NCBI GenBank assembly: GCA_028818705.1
Contig: JAPPNJ010000161.1
Coordinates: 53,801-117,800 of the forward strand
Length of the DNA stretch: 64,000 bases
Direction: 5' to 3'
DNA from: Candidatus Poribacteria bacterium
Lineage (GTDB): Bacteria > Poribacteria > WGA-4E > WGA-3G
A program made the position numbers and the translations under genes. Below the pieces are notes generated by a model. That model worked only from the letters and a program-made list of their open reading frames with translations. It was not told where the DNA came from and ran no database searches. Positions 36,935 to 45,858 of the stretch are shown one piece after another; the first letter of the stretch is position 1, and every line of letters begins with the position of its first letter.

Positions 36935-39900
36935 ATGTGGAGATCCTTCAAATACTTTTGGCAGATACATCTCACCGTCGCACTCTGTACAGCCGTGGCG
37001 ACAGGCGTTCTTGCTGGTGCGCTCATTGTCGGGGACTCTGTGCGTGGGAGCCTCCGTAGCCTCACAACCGAGCGACTCGGCACAATCCAACACGCCCTCA
37101 TCGCCGATCATTTTTTTCAACCTGAACTCTTAAATCGACAGAATACTGTACCAGCGATTCTATTGAATGGAACAGTCGTTGCGCCGCAAACCCAGACCCG
37201 CGCATCAAAGGTGAATATCATCGGCATAACGGAAAGCTTCTTCGCCTTTTGGGAAGGATATCCCGTCCCAAACCTCAGCAAAGCCGAGAATCAACCCTTC
37301 GATGCAATCGTCATCAACGAGGCACTCCAAAACGAATTGGATGTCCAAGTCGGCGATGCACTTCTGGTGAATATGCCGCAAGTCGCCGACATCCATCCCG
37401 AATTTCTCTTGGGCGAACGCGACGCTTCCGAGGCTATTCAAACCCTCCGTTTAGTCGTGAGCGATATTATTCCTACGGAGAATGCTGGTAGGTTCAACCT
37501 TCGCGCACACCAGAACCTTCCTTTCAACGCTTTCATTGCACTCCCAATTTTGCAAAAGGTACTTGGACAGGCTAACAGAGTAAATACTCTATTTACAGTA
37601 GAGACAGCACCTATCTCACCTGATCAGCTTTCCTTAACCCTTGAGACACTCGACTTGAGCGTTCAGGTTCATGAAAATCACTTCGATCTTCAGAGTCAGC
37701 AATATCTCCTCAAACCTGTGTTGGTTGAAAACGCGTTAACGGTTGCAACTGAGAACGGCGTTCCAACGCTTTCAACGTTCACCTATCTCGCGAATACTAT
37801 AGCTGCTAACGACAATACCGTTCCATATTCCACAATTCTGGCACTTCCGACCGGTACGAGCGAATTCCCTGTCCTACTTGCTGAAAATGAAATTGCCCTT
37901 AGTACATGGGCAGCGGATGACCTCGGTGTTAAAGTAGGCGACGAAATCACGATTACATACTATAGCGTCGGAGCAGGTGAAGAATATATCATCGAAACAG
38001 CGTCTTTTCTTTTGAAAGGGATTCTACCCATTGACGGTATTACCGCCGATAGGGACATCGTCCCTGAATTTCCGGGCATCCACGACACCGCCGATATGTC
38101 GGAATGGGAATCCCCTTTTCCGATTGATTATACGCGCATCCGTAGCGAAGACGAAGCGTATTGGGACGAATATGGTTCAACGCCGAAGGCGTTTATCTCG
38201 CTGGAAACTGGTAAGCGGCTCTGGGAAAATCGCTTTGGCGACCTAACCACTATCCGAATGAGCACGCCACAAGATTCGGACGTCCATACAACCCGCTCCC
38301 TTTTTCAGACCGAATTCCTCAAAAGGATTCAACCCGAGCAGATCGGATTCCAATTCTTATCCCTCCAATCAGATGGGTTACAAGCAGCCACGGGTGCCAC
38401 GGATTTCGGAATGCTGTTCGGCAGTCTAAGCGGTTTTATCATTATTGCCGTTGCGTTGTTAGTAGGGATGCTTTTTCGCATCGGTGTAGAACAACGGTCA
38501 CGCGAGATCGGCCTCCTACAAGCCGTTGGTTACCCACTCGCCAAAGTCCGCCGTCGATTCCTTTTGGAGGGCGGCACTGTCGCCGGTATCGGTAGTCTAT
38601 TGGGATGTCTACTCGCAATTGGGTATGCGCAGCTGATGATTTTCGGGCTACAAACGTGGTGGTTGCCTGCTATCGGCACCCCGTTTATGGAACTTCATGT
38701 CAGCCCATGGAGTATAGTAAGTGGTTTGCTCACTGCACTGGCTGTTGTAATGATCTCTATCCGCCTGACTGTTCAGCATTTGGGACAGGTGCCTGCAACA
38801 GCACTTCTCGCTGGCGAAACCGATTTTACCGAGATAACGCTCAAATCGCGAACGGAAAAGACGAAATCACCTTCAGAATTGACAGTAGTAAAGAGCGTCG
38901 CAATCGTACTCGTTGCTGTTGCAATTGTTTTTTTTCTTTTTTTTGATAAATGGCTTTCTGGCACTGTTGGTATCTGGGTGGAGGATCCGATAATCGATTT
39001 TTTAGTGCTCACTTTGGGTATTATCGGAGCAGGATGGAGTGTCTTCGATACTTGGTTAAAGTCCCAAAAAGTGCCAAAACGGTTGAATAGAATACGATTT
39101 GCCCTCAAAAACGCCGCACGCCAACCCGGACGAAGCAAAACTTGCATTCAGACTGTTAGCTTGGCGTGTTGTATTATCGTTGCAGTCGGTGTGAATCGGC
39201 ACGACGCCCCACCTGAGACAGAATACGCCTTTGTTGCTGAGTCTGCCCTCCCTTTGCATCATAGTCTGAATACATCCGACGGCAGGTTTGAACTCGGTTT
39301 CTCTGAAAAGGATTCTGAACTTCTCGCGGCATCAGAGATCATTCCGTTTCGTGTGCTTCCCGGTGAAGATGTTAGTTGCCTGAATCTCTACCAGCCTCAG
39401 AAACCGCAAATTTTGGGTGCCTCCGATGCCATGTTGGAGGTACGTCCTTGGAAAAGATTAAGGCTCGTTAATCTTGAAGAAGGGAAAGTACCGGCTATTG
39501 GTGACGACAATTCACTCCGATGGATCTTACACCACAACCCTGACGAAGATTTTGTCATCCAAGATGAATATGGAAAATCACTGAGTTTAGACCTTGAGAC
39601 AGTCGCGAACAGTCTGTTCCAAAGCCAGCTGATTATCTCAGAATCTAATTTCACCAAATACTTTCCAAGCCAAAGCGGATACCAGTTTTTCCTTATCAAA
39701 ACGCCTCGCGAACTACGAGAGGAAACCGGGCAAATCTTAGAAAAAACGTTGGGCGACTATGGATTTGACCTTACATCGGCATCCGCCAGATTGGCAAGTT
39801 ATCGATCCGTAGAAAATACCTATATCTCCACTTTTCAGAGCCTCGGCGGTTTAGGGGTCCTGCTCGGTACCCTCGGATTGGCACTGGTGCTATTTAGGAA

Positions 39901-40195
39901 TATCATTGAACGTCGTGGTGAACTCGCTACCCTCCGTGCCTTCGGTTTTCGACGGCAACTCCTCTCGCAGATGCTGTTCCTCGAAAGCTGCTTCCTACTT
40001 ACTGTCGGTATGCTTATTGGAATTGTTGCTGCGCTTGTTGCAGTTCTCGCTTCCCAAGGGCATCTTCCTACTTTTCCGTGGCTTTCCCTCACAATTACTT
40101 TGCTTTTTATCTTCGGTTTTGGTATAATTGCAAATGCTGTTGCAGTTGCTGTTGCCCTCCGGAGTCCGCTCCTGGCAACGCTCAAATCTGAATAA
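36935..40195 (+). CDS. FtsX-family ABC transporter permease with two FtsX units
   Basis: A 1086-residue permease from the ATG at 36935 (MWRSFKYFWQIHLTVAL); the open frame upstream covers the hairpins and is unlikely to be coding. A membrane helix at about 12-32 is followed by a large extracytoplasmic domain (about 35-490), helices at about 500-515, 547-575 and 590-612 (first FtsX domain), two more at about 654-672 and 690-705, another near 730, a second extracytoplasmic domain, and three final helices (970-990, 1015-1040, 1050-1075). This double-FtsX layout is that of large MacB-like exporters. Partner of the ATPase at 36071. Confidence 0.92.
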   Translation: MWRSFKYFWQIHLTVALCTAVATGVLAGALIVGDSVRGSLRSLTTERLGTIQHALIADHFFQPELLNRQNTVPAILLNGTVVAPQTQTRASKVNIIGITESFFAFWEGYPVPNLSKAENQPFDAIVINEALQNELDVQVGDALLVNMPQVADIHPEFLLGERDASEAIQTLRLVVSDIIPTENAGRFNLRAHQNLPFNAFIALPILQKVLGQANRVNTLFTVETAPISPDQLSLTLETLDLSVQVHENHFDLQSQQYLLKPVLVENALTVATENGVPTLSTFTYLANTIAANDNTVPYSTILALPTGTSEFPVLLAENEIALSTWAADDLGVKVGDEITITYYSVGAGEEYIIETASFLLKGILPIDGITADRDIVPEFPGIHDTADMSEWESPFPIDYTRIRSEDEAYWDEYGSTPKAFISLETGKRLWENRFGDLTTIRMSTPQDSDVHTTRSLFQTEFLKRIQPEQIGFQFLSLQSDGLQAATGATDFGMLFGSLSGFIIIAVALLVGMLFRIGVEQRSREIGLLQAVGYPLAKVRRRFLLEGGTVAGIGSLLGCLLAIGYAQLMIFGLQTWWLPAIGTPFMELHVSPWSIVSGLLTALAVVMISIRLTVQHLGQVPATALLAGETDFTEITLKSRTEKTKSPSELTVVKSVAIVLVAVAIVFFLFFDKWLSGTVGIWVEDPIIDFLVLTLGIIGAGWSVFDTWLKSQKVPKRLNRIRFALKNAARQPGRSKTCIQTVSLACCIIVAVGVNRHDAPPETEYAFVAESALPLHHSLNTSDGRFELGFSEKDSELLAASEIIPFRVLPGEDVSCLNLYQPQKPQILGASDAMLEVRPWKRLRLVNLEEGKVPAIGDDNSLRWILHHNPDEDFVIQDEYGKSLSLDLETVANSLFQSQLIISESNFTKYFPSQSGYQFFLIKTPRELREETGQILEKTLGDYGFDLTSASARLASYRSVENTYISTFQSLGGLGVLLGTLGLALVLFRNIIERRGELATLRAFGFRRQLLSQMLFLESCFLLTVGMLIGIVAALVAVLASQGHLPTFPWLSLTITLLFIFGFGIIANAVAVAVALRSPLLATLKSE

Positions 40196-40240
40196 GCCGT
40201 AGAGGCTGTTTCGCCGCATTTTGTATGCAAAAAACACACT

Positions 40241-40843
40241 ATGCCTTCTATTACGTTGAGAACTACCCTTCACATAATATATGTGGGTATAATCGCTTCC
40301 TGCTTTCTCATCCAAGGTGGTTGCTCCAGTGATTCCGATAGGGACACGCCAAGTGCTGTCAATTATACGGAATCGGGGTGGCGTTCTTACAAGTCAGGCG
40401 AATATGCACAGGCACTACTCAGTTTTGAGCGCGCACTCAACTTCGATGAAACACTGGCTGATGCACACAACGGGGTCGGATGGAGTCATCTCAGCTTGTC
40501 GCTAAACCCAACACTCGCACAGGAGGCATTCCAGAACGCTGTTCAGCTTGATGCGTCAAATGCTGATGCTTGGGTCGGACTCGCGAATGTGCTATACTTA
40601 CGGAATAAAGACATCACCGATTTCAGGGCGGCTATCCGCGCGATTGATAACGCACTGCAAGGTGATGCCGAATACCTCTTTCGGCACGACTATCGTTCTA
40701 AAGCCGACCTCTATGCCTTGAAAGCATCTTGTTATTATTACCTCGACGAGATTCAGGCTGCGAGGCAGGAGACTGGTAAGGCACTCCAAATTGATCCATC
40801 AAATAGGACTGCTGTTGTGCTGCAAAATCTACTCAACCAATAA
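40241..40843 (+). CDS. TPR lipoprotein
   Basis: A 200-residue lipoprotein with a signal peptide ending in the lipobox IQGGC. About three tetratricopeptide repeats follow: SGWRSYKSGEYAQALLSFER, ADAHNGVGWSHLSLS and ADAWVGLANVLYLRNKD. TPR proteins are protein-binding scaffolds; the location just after an FtsX-type exporter suggests an envelope accessory role. No ribosome binding site is obvious before the ATG. Confidence 0.85.
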   Translation: MPSITLRTTLHIIYVGIIASCFLIQGGCSSDSDRDTPSAVNYTESGWRSYKSGEYAQALLSFERALNFDETLADAHNGVGWSHLSLSLNPTLAQEAFQNAVQLDASNADAWVGLANVLYLRNKDITDFRAAIRAIDNALQGDAEYLFRHDYRSKADLYALKASCYYYLDEIQAARQETGKALQIDPSNRTAVVLQNLLNQ

Positions 40844-40881
40844 AGGAAGACGGAAACTGACTGCTTCCGAAGGAGAGAAAT

Positions 40882-41775
40882 ATGTCTCAAGATGTTATTA
40901 CCTCTACACAATTAACCAACATATCGCCTGCCCACAGCGGTAAGGTACGAGACCTCTATGACCTCGGAGATCAACTCCTCATCGTATCCACCGATCGGAT
41001 CTCCGCTTTCGATGTCGTTTTACCCAACGGTATTCCTGATAAAGGCAAAGTCCTAACCGGTTTGTCCAGATTCTGGTTCGACTACACCGAGTCTGTCGCT
41101 GATAACCATCTCATCACAACAAAAGTTGAAGATTATCCCGATGTTTTGCAACCCGATGCAGACCTCTTGAAGGGACGTTCCATGCTCGTCCAAAAGGCGG
41201 AGCGAGTCGATGTTGAATGCGTCGTGCGCGGATATCTTGCTGGATCAGGCTGGTCATCATACCAGAAAACCGGTGAAATCTGTGGGCAGAAGCTCCCCGG
41301 CGGTCTACAGGAATCGGATCGACTTCCAGAACTCCTCTTCACACCAACGACCAAAGCCGAGCAAGGTGAACACGACGAACCGATCTCTATTGAAGAGATG
41401 CGTGATCAGGTCGGTAGCGAGCTGACGGATCGATTAATCGCTGCCAGTTTCGCGCTCTTCCATGCCGCCAGTCAACACGCCGAGAACGCTGGAATCATCC
41501 TCTGTGATACCAAGTTTGAATTCGGACAGCGCGACGGCAAACTGATCGTCATTGACGAAGTTTTTACACCCGACTCCTCCCGTTTTTGGCCCGCAGACCT
41601 CTACGAACCCGGTAAACCGCAGCAGAGTTTCGATAAACAGTTTGTCAGGGATTACCTCACTGAGATCGGTTGGAACAAGCAACCACCTGCCCCGGAGTTA
41701 CCAGAGACTGTTATCTCTAAAACAAGCGAGAAATACCGCGAAGCGTATCGTCTTATTGTTGGCGAGGAGCTATAA
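40882..41775 (+). CDS. purC: Phosphoribosylaminoimidazole-succinocarboxamide synthase
   Basis: PurC joins aspartate to CAIR in purine synthesis, using ATP. The 297-residue protein is of the longer, yeast-like type and has GKVRDLYDLGDQLLIVSTDRISAFD, VRGYLAGSGWSSYQKTGEI and LIVIDEVFTPDSSRFW. GGAGAG precedes the ATG. No other pur gene is in the window, so it is probably isolated from its pathway. Confidence 0.97.
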   Translation: MSQDVITSTQLTNISPAHSGKVRDLYDLGDQLLIVSTDRISAFDVVLPNGIPDKGKVLTGLSRFWFDYTESVADNHLITTKVEDYPDVLQPDADLLKGRSMLVQKAERVDVECVVRGYLAGSGWSSYQKTGEICGQKLPGGLQESDRLPELLFTPTTKAEQGEHDEPISIEEMRDQVGSELTDRLIAASFALFHAASQHAENAGIILCDTKFEFGQRDGKLIVIDEVFTPDSSRFWPADLYEPGKPQQSFDKQFVRDYLTEIGWNKQPPAPELPETVISKTSEKYREAYRLIVGEEL

Positions 41776-41804
41776 GGCTGCCTTAGGGTATTTTACCTAT
41801 ACTT

Positions 41805-41905
41805 GGTAGGCGAGGTTTCCAAATTATGCTATAAAGCATAATTTTGCTTCGCATTGTCCCGCAAGCCTATAGAGGCTTGCGCAGAATGTTTTACATTCCT
41901 CGCCG
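41805..41905. repeat. Expanded family A repeat with three nested hairpins
   Basis: The arms GGCGAGG (41809-41815) and CCTCGCC (41898-41904) of a family A hairpin lie about 80 bases apart. Between them are three separate perfect stems: AAATTATGCT/AGCATAATTT (41821-41844, loop ATAA), GCAAGCCT/AGGCTTGC (41861-41880, loop ATAG) and AATGT/ACATT (41885-41897). The result is a compact multi-branched fold between purC and the CoA-transferase gene. No coding signal. Confidence 0.7.
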
Positions 41906-41937
41906 ATTTGTAGTGTCCAAATCAGGAGAGATAAAGA

Positions 41938-43125
41938 ATGGCAAGTCCCCTTAACGGCATAAAGGTCTTGGATCTGACGCGCGTGCTCGCCGGTCCCTAT
42001 GCGACAATGCTTCTCGGCGATCTCGGGGCTGAAGTTATCAAGATCGAACAGCCCGGGACAGGGGACGAATCTCGCAATTTCGGTCCCTTCAAGAACGGGT
42101 TTAGCCTCTACTTCATGAGTGTCAACCGCGGGAAGCGGAGCGTGACGCTCAACCTTAAAACCGAGCGTGGACAGGCAATATTCAAGCAGTTGTTGAAGCG
42201 TACTGACGTGCTTGTGGAAAATTTTAGACCTGGAACAATGGAGAAATTGGGGTTGGATTATGATACCCTCAAATCCGAGCATCCTTCACTCATCTATGCC
42301 GCATGTTCCGGATTCGGGCAGACCGGTCCCTACGCGCAGCAAGGCGCGTATGACATGATTATCCAGGGCATGGGCGGTATTATCAGCATCACCGGTGAAC
42401 CCGACGGACCGCCCGTGCGCGTTGGTACGTCTATCAGCGATATTACCGCTGCGCTCTTCACGACGATCGGTATCCTCTCCGCATTACATCACCGCAACCA
42501 AACAGGCAGAGGACAGTTCGTCGATGTTGCCATGTTGGATAGTCTCGTTGCTGTCTTAGAAAATGCGGTTGTCCGCTATTTCGCCACAGGTGAACCACCG
42601 AAACCGCTCGGTGCCAGACATCCGGCAATTACGCCCTTTGAGGCGTTTGCCTCTGCAAACGGACACGTCATCATTGCCCTCGGAAACGATACCCTCTGGG
42701 CGAAATTCTGTGAACATGTGGATCGGGCGGAACTCATCTTGGACAAACGATTCAAGACGAATGCCGATCGGACGGAGAATCACGGTCAGTTGTTTCCTAT
42801 TCTCTCAGAGATTATGTCTCAGCGCACAACAGACGACTGGATTGATGCCCTCGGCAAAATTGGTGTTCCTTGTGGTCCCATCAATGCGATGGACAAGGTT
42901 GTCACCCACCCACAGGTACAGGCACGGGAGATGATCACACGCATCACACACCAAATCACGGGTGAAGTCGAGGTGCCGGGAGTACCCATTAAACTGTCAG
43001 AGACCCCCGGAAGTGTGGACGCACCCGCACCAAGTCTCGGTGAACATACGTCCGATGTCTTGACAGGCTTGTTGAAAATGCATCCGGATGAAGTCGAAAA
43101 GTTAAAACAAGACGGAATCATTTAG
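41938..43125 (+). CDS. Family III CoA-transferase (CaiB/BaiF/Frc type)
   Basis: A 395-residue enzyme that moves CoA between carboxylic acids. The N-terminus LDLTRVLAGPYATMLLGDLGAEVIKIE (quoted in parts: LAGPYATMLLGDLGA) is diagnostic, and the catalytic aspartate that forms the acyl-aspartyl intermediate is Asp168 in GTSISDITA. LNLKTERGQ and ENFRPGTMEKLGLDY are also conserved. AGGAGAGATAAAGA precedes the ATG. The acyl substrate cannot be read from context. Confidence 0.93.
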   Translation: MASPLNGIKVLDLTRVLAGPYATMLLGDLGAEVIKIEQPGTGDESRNFGPFKNGFSLYFMSVNRGKRSVTLNLKTERGQAIFKQLLKRTDVLVENFRPGTMEKLGLDYDTLKSEHPSLIYAACSGFGQTGPYAQQGAYDMIIQGMGGIISITGEPDGPPVRVGTSISDITAALFTTIGILSALHHRNQTGRGQFVDVAMLDSLVAVLENAVVRYFATGEPPKPLGARHPAITPFEAFASANGHVIIALGNDTLWAKFCEHVDRAELILDKRFKTNADRTENHGQLFPILSEIMSQRTTDDWIDALGKIGVPCGPINAMDKVVTHPQVQAREMITRITHQITGEVEVPGVPIKLSETPGSVDAPAPSLGEHTSDVLTGLLKMHPDEVEKLKQDGII

Positions 43126-43150
43126 AACAAATCTTGCCTTTTGTTATGAG

Positions 43151-43254
43151 AGGTAGGCGAGGTTTCCCAACCTCGTCTCTGCTAATCGATAACTCTTATA
43201 GGAGGGATTTGTAATCCCGACTCTTAACTCACAACTGACAACTCACAACTTCTT
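43151..43254. repeat. Family A, C and D repeats in series
   Basis: A family A hairpin (GCGAGGTT/AACCTCGT, 43158-43175) is followed by family C (TAGGAGGGATTTGTAATC then CCGACT, 43198-43222) and family D (CTTAACTCACAACTGACAAC then TCACAACT, 43222-43249). The three families appear in the same order around 3084-3204 in part. The last unit ends just before the ribosome binding site of the next gene. Confidence 0.75.
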
Positions 43255-43267
43255 AGGAGCGACCCAC

Positions 43268-45523
43268 ATGCCAAACGAAGCTGCACAAGTATTACACGGA
43301 ACAACCCAATTGACGTTAGAGGGAGATCTTGCCGCACAGATGGTTGAAGTGCTTGACGGGTATGTTACCGACGCCGCGGCGCTTGCTCCTGAGCAACGAG
43401 AAACGTTGTGGCATCGAGATTACAGTTCCCACAGTGCGTATACTCAATCCGTCGAACCCAATCGCGAACGGTTTAGAAAACAAATTGGCTCCCTTGATGC
43501 GCGTCTACTAATTGAGGATATCAGTTACGTAGCCACCACGCGTGCCTCCGCACAAATCATGGAAGGTGAAAATTATACCGTATCCCGCGTCCGATGGCAG
43601 GTCTTTGATGAGGTTGAGGGAGAAGGGTTGTTATTGGAGCCGATGCACAATGTGCCAATCGCTGCCCAAATCGTTGCTCTACCAGATGCAGACTGGACAC
43701 CTGAGATGATCGCTGGCGTAACAGACGATCTACCAGCGAACGCACAGTTTGCACAGCGTTTAGCAAGGGCAGGATGCCGCGTTGTCGTCCCGCTCCTCAT
43801 CAACCGCGACGATACCTATTCCGGCAACCCAACGCTCGGTGCGATGACCAATCAACCCCATCGCGAATTCATCTACCGGATGGCGTATGAACTCGGACGA
43901 CATATCATCGGATACGAGGTGCAGAAGGTCTTGTCGTTAGTCGACTGGATGTCCCATTCCGAAGTTCCAATCGGTGTCATCGGCTACGGCGAAGGTGGAC
44001 TCATTGCGCTCTACAGTGCTGCTGTCGATACACGTATTCAGGCGACGGCTGTTAGTGGCTATTTTCAATCGCGGCAGGAGGTATGGCGGGAACCAATCTA
44101 TCGAAATGTATGGGGGCTGCTCCACGAATTTGGCGATGCTGAAATCGCCAGTCTCATCGCACCGCGTCCGTTAATTATCGAGGCAAGCCGCGGCCCTGAG
44201 ATTGCCGGTCCACCACCCTCCCGCGCTGGACGTGGGGGCGGGGCACCGGGGCAATTGGTATCTCCACCGACGGTTTCTGTCCAATCGGAATTTGAACGCG
44301 CACAGGACTTATATCAGCAACTCGGTTGTGAGGATGCTTTGCATCTTGTCTCGCCTGACGATGGGTTACCGGGTTCTCAAGAGACCTTGCGCACGCTACT
44401 GACCGAACTCGGTGTCGAAAATGTGCACGTTGATGGATACCAACCTTTTTCCACGTCAAGCGTTGACGATTTCGATTACGAAGCCCGTCAGAAGCGTCAA
44501 TTTACGCAATTGGTTAATTTGACCCAACGTTTCCTACGAGAAGCGGCATCGCGGCGGCAAGAATTATTCTGGAATAAAACCGATACCTCTTCGCTTACAC
44601 GGTGGGAGGAGACATGTAAGGTGCCCAAAGCCTATTTCTGGGACGAAGTTATCGGTAGGTGTCCAGCCCCTGATGTGCCTGCTAATCCAAGGACGCGCCT
44701 CATCTACGATGAACCCAATTGGAAAGGGTATGAAGTCGTTTTGGATGTCTGGAAGGACACTTTCGCCTATGGCATCTTACTGCTTCCGAACGATCTGCAG
44801 CCCGGAGAACAGCGTCCCGTAGTTGTTTGTCAGCACGGCTTGGAAGGGAGACCGCAGGATACCGCCGATCCGAAGATAGAATCCGTCTATTACTCCTACG
44901 CCGCACACTTGGCAGATAGAGGGTTTATCACATACGCCCCACAGAATCCATACATCGGTCAGGATGCCTTCCGGGTCATCCAACGCAAGGCGAATCCGAT
45001 AAAATGGTCGCTCTTTTCGCTAATCATTCGCCAGCATGAGCAGACGCTTGACTGGCTGGCAGAACAACCTTTCGTTGATGCCGAGCGAATCGGATTTTAC
45101 GGGTTATCTTACGGTGGGAAAACAGCGATGCGAGTACCAGCAGTGTTGGATCGGTATGCCTGTTCAATCTGTTCTGCTGATTTCAACGAATGGATCGTCA
45201 AAAATGCCACTTTCTATTCGCGTTATAGTTATATGTTCGGGGGTGAATACGAGATGCCCGAGTTCGATTTAGGCAATACGTTCAACTATGGTGAGATGGC
45301 TGGATTAATTGCGCCGCGTCCATTCATGGTGGAACGTGGACACGAAGACGGCGTTGCTCCCGATGAATGGGTCGCGCATGAGTTCGCCGTTGTCCGAAGG
45401 CTTTATGTGCAACTCGGTATCGCCGATAGAACAGAAATCGAATTCTTTGACGGTGGACACCAGATTAACGCCCAAGCCACATTCCGATTCCTACACCGTC
45501 ACCTAAATTGGCCCGAACCCTAG
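43268..45523 (+). CDS. Double alpha/beta-hydrolase: degenerate N-terminal and active C-terminal module
   Basis: A 751-residue protein without a signal peptide. The C-terminal module (about 440-751) is a complete serine hydrolase of the dienelactone hydrolase/acetyl xylan esterase type: nucleophile Ser614 in GLSYGG, a GLIAPRPFMVERG strand, and the proposed catalytic His731 in FDGGHQIN. The N-terminal module (about 60-410) has the same landmarks, including SLIAPRPLIIEA, but its nucleophile elbow reads GYGEGG (Glu242 in place of Ser), so it should be inactive. The two look like an internal duplication. An ester-bond hydrolase role on sugar esters or peptides is inferred. Confidence 0.82.
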   Translation: MPNEAAQVLHGTTQLTLEGDLAAQMVEVLDGYVTDAAALAPEQRETLWHRDYSSHSAYTQSVEPNRERFRKQIGSLDARLLIEDISYVATTRASAQIMEGENYTVSRVRWQVFDEVEGEGLLLEPMHNVPIAAQIVALPDADWTPEMIAGVTDDLPANAQFAQRLARAGCRVVVPLLINRDDTYSGNPTLGAMTNQPHREFIYRMAYELGRHIIGYEVQKVLSLVDWMSHSEVPIGVIGYGEGGLIALYSAAVDTRIQATAVSGYFQSRQEVWREPIYRNVWGLLHEFGDAEIASLIAPRPLIIEASRGPEIAGPPPSRAGRGGGAPGQLVSPPTVSVQSEFERAQDLYQQLGCEDALHLVSPDDGLPGSQETLRTLLTELGVENVHVDGYQPFSTSSVDDFDYEARQKRQFTQLVNLTQRFLREAASRRQELFWNKTDTSSLTRWEETCKVPKAYFWDEVIGRCPAPDVPANPRTRLIYDEPNWKGYEVVLDVWKDTFAYGILLLPNDLQPGEQRPVVVCQHGLEGRPQDTADPKIESVYYSYAAHLADRGFITYAPQNPYIGQDAFRVIQRKANPIKWSLFSLIIRQHEQTLDWLAEQPFVDAERIGFYGLSYGGKTAMRVPAVLDRYACSICSADFNEWIVKNATFYSRYSYMFGGEYEMPEFDLGNTFNYGEMAGLIAPRPFMVERGHEDGVAPDEWVAHEFAVVRRLYVQLGIADRTEIEFFDGGHQINAQATFRFLHRHLNWPEP

Positions 45524-45541
45524 TCCTATTATTTAGAGTGC

Positions 45542-45684
45542 ACTCGGATCTTCTTGTAGGAGCGAGTGTTTTTGCGAATCAACACGGAATGCGCGTGTGG
45601 CATCCCGTGGGGTGTTTCCCGTGCTCGCGAATTGTATACTCGGATCTTCTTGTAGGAGCGAGCTGTGCTCGCGAATTGTATACT
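45542..45684. repeat. Two perfect direct repeats of 25 and 20 bases
   Basis: A 25-base unit beginning ACTCGGATCTTCTTG occurs at 45542-45566 and 45638-45662. A 20-base unit GTGCTCGCGAATTGTATACT occurs at 45621-45640 and 45665-45684. In the second copy the two units are adjacent and their GCGAGC/GCTCGC ends form a hairpin (45658-45672); in the first copy the units are separated by about 54 bases containing another palindrome (GTGTTTCCC...). An open frame across this region is an artefact of the repeats. Confidence 0.85.
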
Positions 45685-45763
45685 GTTTCGTCCGCTTTGA
45701 AATGAAAGGTAAATCCAGTTTGTAGTGGAGAAATCATCCATTGCCCGTTGTTAACCTTCGGAC

Positions 45764-45779
45764 GTGCGATGAATCGCAC
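45764..45779. repeat. GTGCGAT/ATCGCAC hairpin
   Basis: GTGCGAT (45764-45770) and ATCGCAC (45773-45779) form a 7-bp stem with a two-base loop. The same palindrome occurs at 46947-46962, on the other side of the methyltransferase gene, so the gene is bracketed. Confidence 0.7.
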
Positions 45780-45858
45780 TACTACGAACCTACCCTAAAA
45801 TTCAAGCTGGATAAAACACTATGCTACGCATTTATATGTATATCATGAGAGCAGAAAC

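Noticed and set aside
43151-43254. CRISPR-like array
   Set aside because: Repeat units are palindromes of different families without regular spacing or unique spacers, and no cas genes are present.
45508-45705. Open frames across the direct repeats after the double hydrolase
   Set aside because: The frames are open because of the repeated sequence; translations repeat the same peptide and start inside the previous gene.
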